From: Erodium maritimum
Taxonomy: Eukaryota > Streptophyta > Magnoliopsida > Geraniales > Geraniaceae
Length of the DNA stretch: 64,000 nt
NCBI GenBank assembly: GCA_963921825.1
Contig: OY997593.1
Coordinates: 49,646,039-49,710,038 of the forward strand
Reading direction: 5' to 3'
Shown: piece after piece, positions 52,968-63,422 of the stretch
Layout of the letters: every line of letters begins with the position of its first letter
How positions within the stretch are numbered: position 1 is the stretch's first letter
Notes under the pieces: generated by a model
What the model was told of the DNA's origin: nothing
Database searches by the model: none
What the model saw: only the letters and a program-made list of their open reading frames with translations
Made by a program: the position numbers and the translations under genes

Positions 52968-55906
52968 TGTAAAGACCAAGAAAAATTTAACGTTTAAATT
53001 ATTAAATTATAACGTTGAGGTTGGGAACGAGTTTGTTTTGGCAAAAAAAAAAACTGCTGGGCTGGTTCGTTCATTGGGCCTGGCCCAACCAGCTGGCCCA
53101 AGCCCTGGGTATTTATACCCATTTTAGGGTTTTAACCCTCATTTCAGCTTCTCTCTTTCTCACGCGCAGCCGACCTCCCTCCCTCCCTCACTCTCTCGTC
53201 TTCGTCTTCTCGTGGCCGCCCTCACCCCACTCTCATCTCTCCCGTCTCATCGCCGCCCCTCCTCCTTCCTTCCCCTCAGACCAGTCCGCCATCGCCAACG
53301 TTCTCTCCCTCTCAACTCAAAGCCGAGCCCCTCGAACCCAACCGTCCTTTTTCCCGTCTCCTCCCGTGTCCGAACCCCGACCACCCCCTCCGACCACGCG
53401 TAGTCGAGCCTCCGTCCTAGCCCCGCCACCGAGAAGGCCGACTGGCGACCCTCGCCGTCGTTTCGGATCTGGAGCGAAAGAGACCCCTCTTTGCCGGCCT
53501 CGCCCAGATCTGAGGCGAGACGAGCTCGCCGAGCCCCATCGTCACCCGCCGCCGTTTTTCCTTCCCCCTACGGTGAGATTCTCACCCTTTGGGGTTTGGT
53601 CGCCGGCGACATCGTCACCGGTGGTCGGCCGGTGTCAAAACCGAGCTCCTCTCTCCCTTCTTTCTCTCTTTTGGTTTTGTCATTTCGTTTCCGAGTTTAT
53701 TCTTTTATGGACTTCTGGATCTGGTCGAGTTGGAACTGTTGTTTGGTTGAATCAGAAAAGTAAAGGATTTAATTTGGTAAAAGGGAAATTTTTGTGAAAC
53801 GAAAATCAGTCCCAAAAAGGAAAACAGAAAAGATTTCGGTTTTGTGATTAAAAAGGAAAATCAGTTTTAAAATAAAAAGGAATTAAAATCAATTTGGTTT
53901 TAATAACGGTTTTGAATCGAGGAGTTTTGAGAAACAAATTTGTTAGGAAAATGAACTAAAACGACTTTGGTTTTAAAAGGAATTAAAAGGAACAATCAGA
54001 TTTGATTTAAAATGGACCTTGATCTGTTGAGCGTGGAACGAATGATCGGGCTGTTGAAACGGACTTAGGATGGGTTTAACAGCGGAACGCAGAATCGGTG
54101 CCTTGGGAACCGTGTCTCGAAATCCATGCACCGGGTTTTGTGCTCGGGGCTCGAGTACTCGAACCCGATTTGTCGTAACCCCGCTTTTAGCCCGTCCGAG
54201 TTTAAAGGAAAACTATCGGTTTTAATTTGGATAAACCGTAACCACTAATTTCGGTACCGTTCTAATTTGTGGCTTTCATGTTAAATTAGAGTTCCGGCTT
54301 CGATCGAAGAGGAGACCAGAGTCAGACCTAGACGCGAACTTCGCCCTGGAAGGCGGCGTTGGCCCGGTTGTCAGCAGCTAGGAGACGCTGCTGCGGTATC
54401 GTCGTGAGGTAGGGAAAAGTAGCCGGATCTCGGCCCTGACTAGGGAAAGTTAATTGTAGAATTGCATGTGACATCGGGGTGTCGTGGGTTAATTAGGTTA
54501 TCGAATATTAGAAAAGCATGATACGGGTTTGTAGCAATAACTGGAAAAGCATGTGACACTTAGTAGTGTCGTAGGAGCAGAGAATTTAGCGATAATTGAA
54601 TTACTGGAGGCATATGACCATGCCTGGAGGTTGTTTGTGAAACTAGTGATCTTAGGACTGTTGGAGGCATCGATCATGCCGGAGGTTTTTGTGCGTTATC
54701 TATTGTCGAGTTTGGGTGGCCTTGAGAGCCCGTGTATATAAATTGGTGTCTTGGGTGGCCATGAGAGCCCATGTATTTAAGTTGGTGTCTTGGGGTGGCC
54801 GTGAGTGCCGTGGGGTCGTTGAACCCGAGTTTGACCGCTGGTGTGTCTTGAGTGGCCGTGAGTGCCCGTGGGGTTGTTGAACCCGAGTCTTGACCGTTGG
54901 TGTGTCTTGAGTGGCAGTGAGTGCCCGTGGGGTTGTTGAACCCGAGTCTTGATTGTTGAGGTGTCTTGAGTGGCCTTGAGTGCCTGTGTGTTTGAACTTG
55001 CCTGTGATTGTGATTGTGGTTACCTGAAGTTGTGAGTTCGAAAGGTCGACAACCTGATCCGACTTAGTGTCGATGAATTGCGAGTTCGAAAGGTCGACAG
55101 CCTGATCCGACTTAGTGTCGATGAATTGCGAGTTCGAAAGGTCGACAGCCTGATCCGATTTAGTGTCGATGAATTGCGAGTTCGAAAGGTCGACAACCTG
55201 ATCCGACTTAGTGTCGATGAATTGCGAGTTCGAAAGGTCGACAGCCTGATCCGACTTAGTGTCGATGAATTGCGAGTTCGGAAGGTCGACAGCCTGATCC
55301 GACTTCGTGTCGAGGAATTGCGGTAGGTCGATCCCTGACCTGATTGAGATTGGTTACTGAGCAGTTGGTGTGCGATCCTTTGTGATCTTGTATGGCGTTG
55401 GGTAGTCTTTCTGTCGTGTCCTTGGAGGAGGTCGTCGATAGTTGTGTCGGGTCTACATTACTCTGTTGAGTGTTGAGTCTGTTGAGGATGGTAACGGGTG
55501 TGGGTCAGTTGAGTACTTGAGTTGGGGACTGTAGTCCCGGTGTTGAGTTTGGTTTGGGTGTTACTGGCTTTATCTACTAATTATGCCATAGTCAGTCTGT
55601 TATCCGTGGAGGTGAGCAAACGCTCACCCCTAGCTGCTTTTCCTACAGGTACTGATCACCGGACGGACTAGGTTAGCTCTTGAAGTTCATGGAGCTTGGA
55701 GCGGAGTCGGGTCTTTACTTTTGTTGAGTCTAGTGACGGATATTGTGCCTTGTCCACTTGTTGGGACGTTTTTGGATTGTAAATATTACTATCTTTTTTT
55801 TGGAACTAAATGGAAATTTCAAAGCTTTTATTCAAAACAGGTTTCAAGTGTTTATGTTTTAAATGTTCGCGTCCCGAGTTCGGTTTACTGAAATTGGGGC
55901 GTGACA
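52968..55906 (+). repeat. 3' LTR of element B (2939 bp)
   Basis: Full-length form. It contains the promoter block (53076-53134), a ggtggccatgagagccc array (54715-54990), six 48-bp repeats (55030-55325), the LTR palindrome with one arm mismatch (55611-55628) and the 3' end GGGGCGTGACA. The 260-codon frame at its start is not a recognisable protein. Confidence 0.95.
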
Positions 55907-55911
55907 TTATA

Positions 55912-58535
55912 TACGTCGACGTATTTGTCATGATCATTTGGGGTCGAAGATAATGCGTTGGATCATTTATAATTCATTCATTAAAGAACTACAAAATTCT
56001 AATGTCCTATATAACATTTCATACTGCTTATCACAAATATATATTTTGCGGTCCAACAATCTAAAGACAATTTTAGTATGAAATTTCAATTACGAATGTA
56101 AAAAATTCATGAGGATATATATGACCATAATTGCTTTATAAGAGATGTATATAGTAGATGGTCTTATTATTTAATGCTTCATTTGGTAAGTTTTTGAGAC
56201 GCTTTATAGTTTGATGCTATACTTTACCGATCATCTCATTAAGTCTATTCTCCTTGACAATACTGGTATCTTGAGTCCCTCAAGGACAACGTGTTTATTG
56301 CATGGTTTGATAATTTGATTTTGATGAGATGATATCCTTCACTTGTAAGTAAAGAGAAAAGTCTTCTTGAATTAAGGCGCGAAACTTTCTTGGAAAGTTA
56401 TTTTTGTCTCATTAGTTATTTACTTGAAGTATACGAGCTCACACATTCGAAAAGGTTGTAGACTATATGCTTGAGACATCTATAAAGATAACCAGATACG
56501 ATCAACATACATGCAAAGATTAAAAAGCTTTGTGAAAGCGGGGAAAGGCTCCTCTTGCACGTGCTTGAAAAGTGAGTGGATACTTTGATTAAAGAACATT
56601 TATTCTAAAAAGAAAAGAATAAGACAAATCTTAACGATGAACATGATATGTTTTCACTATAGGAAATTGTTTCTGGAACCATCAGTTCAAAAAGAACCGT
56701 TGATTCCGAAAGAGTCAACTGTCCTCGCCAAATTGAAATTTCATAAATGAGAATGATAAAATTAATTATCGAACTTGATTCCAGAAGAATATCAGTGTCA
56801 ACAAATGCGTTAGTTCCAGAAGAACAAAGGAATGAACAAATGCATATAAGTTGTCCTCACATATTAAAAACCATGGAATCGAAAATCGATTACCATTGAT
56901 AAACATATTACATTTTTCATAAAAATGAAATGGTAGATGATTTTAACATTGAACCACGTAGTATCGACAAATTCCATTTAAAGACATGTTGGCCAATACG
57001 AGAAAACATAATTGTGGTAGAATTGACTTATTGGTAGAATGTCCAATGTTCAAAATCATGATCTGAACGTTGAAAAATGTTTTACCAATTAGGTATGGAT
57101 GAATATTCATAAGGAAAGAAAAACAAAGTTGCTCAATATAAAGAACATCTTATAGTTAACGTTTTTTTCTCAAATGACTTGAAGTCAACTTTTAATAAAA
57201 TTGTGATGTGTGATCACTTTGGTGTATATATATAGGAGATGAATCAGGTGTGAACTAGGTTTTACGGTGTGAACCTGCGAACTCACGAATAAAGTGTATA
57301 CGGTTTAAGAAAATAACATTCCAGTTTTGAGGTGAATATTCTCAAACCAAAATTTCCTCAAACGAGCAACGCTATTTTTGCTAACTATATTTTCTCAAAC
57401 TAAAATGTTATATTCTCAAACTATTTTTCCCTCAAACTAGGATGTTGTTTTTCTCAAAACATATTCACAATTTTCTCGGACTACATTTTAGGTTCGCAGA
57501 TTCACACAGTAAGAAGGGTTAGCACCTGATTGTGTCGTTATATATATATGAATGAATGATGGACGTATTCACAACTAATGGTTCTTTGAGAGCCAACATT
57601 ATATGAAAGTCCACTGAAGAATTTACATTTCTTGAAGCAATGGAGTTTTTCTAAAGCAAATCCATTGAAAATTTGAATTTTCTAAAACGATGCCATTCCT
57701 TATGGGATTTATATTTATCAAGACCATATGAAGGGTTTAATTTGCATGAGAAAATGAGAGATGATATGAGAAACCATGTACTCAATAAGTGGTGTCTGCT
57801 GGATAATATGAATTTGATATGGACTCCTGAAGAGATCTTGAAACTACAAAGTATCTGATCAGAGACTTTGGAAATAAAGTATCGAGAAAAAATATTGCCT
57901 CGGCTTGAAGATCGAGCATATTTCAAATGGATCCAAGGGGAACGACATTCAAGAGGAGTCTATTACATCGCGTCTTGCACTCTTTTTACCTTATTCAGGT
58001 TTTCCCCACGAGGTTTCCTTGGAAATCTTTTTAATGAGGCAATAGCACGTCCAACTCATCAGAGTTACTCTACTCGGTAAGGCTTTACCGACATCCACTT
58101 ATTGAGAAATTAGTGTTCAGGATCGGGATTTATCGACTCAACTAATAACTGAAGTAACCTATCAGTCATCAAGAGGAGTAATGATCATGTGGAGTCAAAA
58201 TCGTGCGCTGCACTCTTTTTCCCTTATTTAGGTTTTGTCCAATAGGGTTTTCTTGAAAATGTCTTTAACAAGACAACTCTAATGCACGTTTACTTACTAG
58301 AAGTGAATGAATAAAGGAACTGATTTCTCAATTATAGTCCACTTAGGCAATCATCAGGGGGAGCACGATTCATGTGTTGCACTCTTTTTCTCTACCGAAG
58401 TACCAAAGGCTTTCGAGTCGCAATAGCTCCTCCATATTTGTTCAGGTTTTATCCCACTGGATTTTCCTAGAGAAGTTTTTAACGAGACAACTTAAGATAC
58501 ATCCAATATATATTAGCAAATATTGATCCAAGGAG
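55912..58535 (+). mobile_element. Ty1/copia-like remnant, 3' part
   Basis: No intact domain is readable. The 3' tail has the characteristic copia pattern of purine-rich boxes followed by tgcactctttttccctta and a gttttaacgaggcaa-type block, here in three diverged units (57940-58050, 58180-58280, 58365-58500), ending in aaggaggag before an LTR-like TGTTGTAAAATATGG. It hosts a MITE at 57235-57537 and, further left, element B. Confidence 0.55.
57235..57537. mobile_element. MITE flanked by TA tracts
   Basis: Imperfect terminal inverted repeats (left gatgaatcaggtgtgaac and gtgtgaacctgcgaac; right, reverse complement, acaatcaggtgctaac and gtgtgaatctgcgaac) inside a TA microsatellite on both sides. 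AT-rich interior, no ORF. Insertion into TA repeats recalls the MITE at 60591-60948. Confidence 0.65.
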
Positions 58536-58915
58536 GAGTGTTGTAAAATATGGTCCACTAAATCTAGGTTTTGGAAGCTGAATATAGGATTTTATCACAT
58601 TAGCTCAATAAAGAAAACAAACATGTGATATTTATTTATAAATTTCATGTGGCTTCATATTTGACGTCTTAAGCAAGCTTGGGAAAAAACTTCTCACCCA
58701 AGCACACTCGTTGTCTATAAATGGACATTTGAATAAGATTAATTTATTTGACACTCTTACCTCCCACTTACTTCTTTATATTTCTTTAATGTGATCTTGA
58801 GTAACAAAAAAGAACCATTTTGGTTCTCAATGTTCATGGGAGTAAAAAAGAATAACAATAGAAAGGCGAATGTTCTCACTCCTAAATTTTTTTAGGACAC
58901 TCCCTTTGTTTTTAT
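58536..58915 (+). repeat. Probable LTR of the copia-like remnant
   Basis: Begins TGTTGTAAAATATGG right after a purine tract and has a TATA-like ctataaatgg near 58715. The right end is not defined because a fold-back element begins about 58922. Confidence 0.5.
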
Positions 58916-59274
58916 TTTGGAAAATTTTCAATATAATACAATGTCAAACATTTATTTGCAAGATAATACCGCGACCTAACTTTTTTGTAGGGAAAACTAC
59001 AAATGACTACCCTTAAGTTGGCACGTTTAACCGATGCTTACTCTAAAGTTCAAAAATTACCGATGCATACTCTGAAGTTACAACTCGTAACTAAAAACCC
59101 CTTTTGTCAGTCAGCTCCGTCCGTTTATTGTCTACTTTTTCAAAACTATCCAAATGCCCTTAGTTATACTCAGAAAAACATAAAAATAAAGAAAAATAAA
59201 ACATAAAAATTAAATCTTTTTAACTTATCCCTAACCCTTTCTAACCCTTTTTAACTTCTCTGTACAGAAATCAA

Positions 59275-59364
59275 TCTCATCTTTTCTTTTACATTGTGAT
59301 GCTCCACGGACAGAGAAGACGAGGGGCGACAGCGAGGTTATGCTCCTGTAAGCTCGGTTCCGTG
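59275..59364. other. GC-richer cargo of the Mutator-like element (left part)
   Basis: Together with 61305-61640 this forms a continuous segment once the hAT element is removed. A 104-codon frame (61336-61650) crosses the right part, but no domain is recognised. Capture of host gene sequence (Pack-MULE) is possible but not shown. Confidence 0.35.
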
Positions 59365-59589
59365 TAGGGATGGCAAATGGATGGGTATGGGCGGGTATGG
59401 ATATTGATCATGACCTCCATTTCCATCCATTTGTTATTTCTTCATCCTCCATACCCATCCAATATCCATTTTGATCCATTTTTGTCTTTATCCTTCTTTA
59501 CCCAATATCCACGGATACCCATTTACATCCATATCAATATACTCATTTGGATACTCATTTTGAAAAGCATTTTTTAGTCATCATTTTTA

Positions 59590-60055
59590 TAGTTGCAAAA
59601 ACATACCCTAAACTTATTTTTTAGTCTCTTTCTTTAATAGTTGCAAAAACATACCCTAAACTTATCTTTTAGTCTCCTTCTTTAATAGTTGTAAAAACAT
59701 ACCCTAAACTTTTCTTCTAATCCTCTTCTTTGATAATTGCAAAAACATACCCTAAACTTTTCTTTAGTCCCCTTCTATTAATAGTTGCAAAAACATACAC
59801 TAAACTTTTCCATTAGTCCCTTTATTTAATAGTTGCAAAAACATACCCTGACCTTTTCTATTAGTCCCTTATTTAATAGTTGCAAAAACATACCCTAAAC
59901 TTTTCTTTGAATCCCTTCTTTTATTAGTTGCAAAAACATACCCTAAGCTTTTTTTAGTCCCCTTCTTTAATATTTGCAAAAACATACCCTAAATTTTTCT
60001 TTCAGTCCCCTTCTTTGATAGTTGCAAAAACATACCCGAACTTTTATTTTAGTCA
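59590..60055. repeat. 48-bp minisatellite in the hAT element
   Basis: About ten units starting agttgcaaaaacataccc at 59591, 59639, 59687, 59735 and onward with a strict 48-bp step, then slight drift. AT-rich and non-coding. Confidence 0.95.
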
Positions 60056-60543
60056 AGATCCATTCTCGAGGCCTCGATCAATGTCACGCAAATCAAGGGT
60101 GCGATAAGCAGGGTCAGGAGATTAGAAATGAGATAGTGGTAACCCAATTTCACGTACTTGAGGTTCACGCTCTGGAGGAAATTCGGCAGCCTCCGGCTTT
60201 GGTTGTCGTGATCGTGGTGGAGGATACGAACCCCAGCACCACCGGAGTCCATGGTGGTGCTGCGATTTGAGCACAATGGGGTCTCTGGAAATGGATACAT
60301 GAGCTTGTGTTTATGAAGCAAAAAAGCAGAGCTTGGAAATGGAAAATCTAAATATTGTATTTTCACAGTTAAAACTTAAAACCGATGATGAAGAAGATAA
60401 GTTCGATATGCTAAGGTAGGTTCTTCTGTGGATCCAATTCAAAGTTAAACATGTGTATGAAGCTAATTTAGGCAAAGGATACACACTGCTTCCAACTTTG
60501 TCTCATTTGTAAGTAATAGAAGATAAGCAACCGATAAACTGTA

Positions 60544-60546
<3 letters not shown>

Positions 60547-60590
<44 letters not shown>
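60547..60590. repeat. (TA)n microsatellite at the MITE junction
   Basis: About 22 TA units directly abutting the MITE; further TA/TATG tracts follow on the other side (60948-61052). Confidence 0.95.
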
Positions 60591-60594
<4 letters not shown>

Positions 60595-60948
60595 GGCTAT
60601 CCAGTAAAAACCCTCCTTATTGTGCAAACTACGAACCAATCTAAGCTACAGGATGCGGTCAAAGTGACGTCAGCAGAGCGCGCGCGATGCTGACACGTGG
60701 CAGATGCGCGCGCGCCTCTGCCCGCGCGCGTTAGCGTGTTGACCACGCGCGCGCACGGTGCTAATAGTTTGGCGCGCACAGTGCTAATAGGCCAACCTAT
60801 TAGCACTGTGCGCCCAAACTATTAGCACCGTGCGCGCCACGTGTCAGCACTGTGCGCGCGCATCAGCAGCGCGCGCGTCCACGTGTCAACACCTGGTGAG
60901 TTCGTAGTTTGCACAATAAGGGGTGGTTTTTACCTGATACCAATCCTA
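60591..60948. mobile_element. GC-rich palindromic MITE inserted in a TA microsatellite
   Basis: Long terminal inverted repeats: aggataaaacc-type ends sharing cttattgtgcaaactacgaa (60617-60636 and inverse 60899-60918). The centre is strikingly rich in alternating CG/GCGCGC (60675-60760, 60850-60885). It has an almost perfect hairpin with arms gtgctaatagg / cctattagcac around 60792-60795, extending outward through cgcgcacagt and further. No credible ORF. Confidence 0.75.
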
Positions 60949-60987
60949 TATATATGCATATATATGTATCTATATATATATATGGAC

Positions 60988-61031
<44 letters not shown>

Positions 61032-61779
61032 GTATCTATATATATATATATACTAATGTACTATGACAAGGGATGAGACGTGAGGGTGAGGGTGGGTCAC
61101 TGGGTAGTGTAGGTGAGAAAATGGATCAAAAGTAAATGGGTATAATGGACCTCCATGTCCACATCCAAACCAGATCCAAAATTTGTTTATCTCAATCTAA
61201 ACCATCCATATCCGATCCGAATCCAAAAATACTCTAAATCCAAATTGATTCGAATGACCAAACAAATGGATATCCATTGGATATGGATGTTTTTTCCATC
61301 TCTAGTTCCGTTTCGAGCTCCACCAGATCTGCCGCGTGAAGCCCGAGTCCGTCTCCGGTCGGCCGAAAAGACTAGATCCTCTGCTCGGCCTCGATATCTC
61401 TCTAACGGTGAGTAGGTCCAAAGGCGGAGGCGAAGCTCAGACTCCTAAAGAGATTGGGGTCGATTTGGGAGAGCTAGAGGTTGGGGTTGCAGTAGAGAGT
61501 GTTGAAGCCGGTGAGGAAGCGGCCAGTACGGATGGCCTTGTGGTTGAGACCGAGTTCCTTCTACTCTTCATCATTGAAAGAGTGATAATTCTCATTGATA
61601 TTTGCATTACAATATCTGTATATATAACGGTAGAGTACGTAAATGACTAATATACTAAAACGACATTAATGTCCCTATACATTGAATCTAGTGAAGAAGC
61701 ATACCTATACATCAATTCTAATTATAGTCTAACAATCATCTCTCTTTATCTCCGGCTCGTTGTTTGGAAGATTTGTAAT

Positions 61780-62560
61780 TTTGGTGAAACGTTTAGAGAT
61801 TGGTTTGATTTGTGAACGGGAGAGATTTAGTTTGATTTGTGAAGTAGATGAACCGAAATTTAAGAGAGATTTGTTTTGATTTGTGAATGGGACAAATTTG
61901 GTTTGATTTGTGAAGGAGATGAAATGAAATTTCAGAGAGATCTGGTTTGATTTGTTAAGGAGATAAACTGAAATTTTTAGTAGTTGAACTGAGATTTGTT
62001 TCAAAGTAGATGAACTGAGATTTGTTTCAAAGTAAAAAACTGAATTTTTATATATAAAACTGATTTTTAAAGTACAATTTATATTTTTATAAATTAAATT
62101 GATTTTCAACATAAAATTTGATTTTTTAAAAAATAAAACAGATTTTTAAAATAAAAATATGATTTTTAAATATAACTGATTTTTTGAAATTAAAATCTGA
62201 TTTTTATAAAAAAATACAATTGATTTTTGAAATAATAATAAAGATTTTGAAATAATATAAAATTGAAAAAAAAGTAAACAGAAAAAAAGATAGAAAGGAA
62301 AAAAAAATTAAATTATGATTATTATTAAAAAATCTGATTTTTAAATAAAAATTGATTTTTTAATAAAAAAAATTAATTTTTAAATAAAAACTGAATTTAA
62401 AAATATAAACTGATTTTTTAAAATTAAATTATTATTTTTATTTAAAAATATGATTATTAAATAAAAATTGATTTTTTAAATAATAAAAATTAATTTTTAA
62501 ATAAAAACTGAATTTAAAAAAAATATATTTAGAATTAAATAATAATTTGAATAATTTAAA
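61780..62560. repeat. Degenerate repeats in the Mutator-like element interior
   Basis: 61795-62010: about five units with ggtttgatttgtgaa and gatgaactgaaattt. 62030-62560: a very AT-rich run of ctgatttttaaaataaaa-type units. No coding potential. Confidence 0.75.
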
Positions 62561-63422
62561 TTCAAATCTGAAAATTTAATTATAATTTTAATAAATTATT
62601 AAGAAAAAAAGAAAGAAAATGAATTAATAATAAAAAGAAATAAAACAATTAAACAAAAGGGGGGACAAGGTTGTATAATAGTGGTACAAGTTGAGGGTAT
62701 TTTCGTCATTTAACAAAAAAAATTAACAGTCCAACTGACAGAAGGGGTTTCTGGTTACAAGTTGTAACTTCAGGGTATGCATCGGTAATTTTTTAACTTT
62801 AGGGTAAGCATTGGTTAAACGTACCAACTTAAGGGTAGTTATTTGTAGTTTTCCTTTTTTTTGTAATATAATATCATGCCAAACATTTATTTGCAAGATA
62901 ATACCCTAGCATTGTTTTTTGCAATATAATACCCTGTCAAACATTTAACTACAATTTGGTTACTAACCGTTAACTTTTTGTTATTTTTCCATCTAAAGAG
63001 TGTAAAAAACCCAAAATACGCATCACCATGAAATGTCAAAGTTGTCCTTCATTGATCTTCAAATTTTCAAATTTTATGGTAGATTTTGAAAATTTTAAGA
63101 TGAATGAATGACAATTTTGACAATTCATGGAGAAGAGTATTTTGGACTTTTTATACTATTTGGATGGAAAAATAACAGAAAATTAACGGTTAGGTACCAA
63201 ACTGTGGTTACATGTTTGGTAGAGTATTATATTACAAAAAAATTATGCTAGAGTATTATCTTGCAATTAAATGTTTGACCATATATTATATTGAAAAAAA
63301 ATTATATCATAGTATTATATTGCAAATAAATGTATGATAGGGTATTATATTAAAATTTTCTTTTTCTTTTTTTTGATAAAAACTTCCTTTTTTTTAATTT
63401 TGTGGTTACAAATTAGAATATT

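Larger units (their letters stand above)
46649..55906 (+). mobile_element. Ty3/gypsy element B (Tekay-like), complete ends, defective inside
   Basis: 5' LTR 46649-48902, primer-binding site at 48906, leader, pol remnants 50485-52180, polypurine tract 52955-52967, 3' LTR 52968-55906. Both outer ends are TG...CA and are flanked by a perfect 5-bp duplication ttata (46644-46648, 55907-55911). The LTRs are nearly identical over shared parts, so the insertion is recent, but no complete gag or pol exists. Confidence 0.95.
59365..61304. mobile_element. hAT-type non-autonomous element (1.9 kb)
   Basis: Ends TAGGGATGGCAAA (left) and TTTTTTCCATCTCTA (right), inverted relative to each other. 8-bp flanks gttccgtg (59357-59364) and gttccgtt (61305-61312) match at seven of eight positions, as expected for hAT. 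Sub-terminal repeats of ggatatccattgg/atccatttggata type occur. No transposase frame is visible. Confidence 0.75.
58990..62856. mobile_element. Mutator-like element with 140-150 bp terminal inverted repeats (3.9 kb)
   Basis: The left TIR 58990-59130 (gggaaaactacaaatgacta, then cttaagttggcacg, accgatgcatactctgaag) is matched in inverse at 62715-62856. Direct 9-bp duplications ttttttgta at 58981-58989 and 62857-62865 agree with Mutator-type insertion. No transposase is seen. Its body holds a nested hAT element and a GC-richer segment that may be captured gene sequence. Confidence 0.8.
58922..63363. mobile_element. Fold-back element, split by a nested Mutator-like element
   Basis: The left arm gaaaattttcaatataatac...caaacatttatttgcaag (58930-58970) is matched in inverted orientation at 63300-63350. 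Further direct and inverted copies of the aatataataccctgtcaaac module lie at 62866-62945 and 63210-63300, with inverted halves around 62960-63195. Without the insertion it is about 0.57 kb. No ORF. Superfamily unassigned. Confidence 0.6.

Noticed and set aside
53015..53797. 260-codon frame at the start of the element B 3' LTR
   Set aside because: It crosses promoter and leader of the LTR and is Ser/Pro/Arg-rich with no domain; the 5' LTR copy is interrupted differently.
55078..55326. 82-codon repeated peptide (RVRKVDSLIRLSVDEL units)
   Set aside because: Lies in an LTR tandem repeat whose 48-bp period preserves frame; no initiation context or conserved protein partner, so not called a gene.
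57651..58080. Short frames on both strands in the copia-like remnant
   Set aside because: They do not contain gag, integrase, RT or RNase H motifs.
60597..60806. 69-codon minus-strand frame in the GC-rich MITE
   Set aside because: Within an inverted-repeat element; the mirror strand is equally open and no protein family fits.
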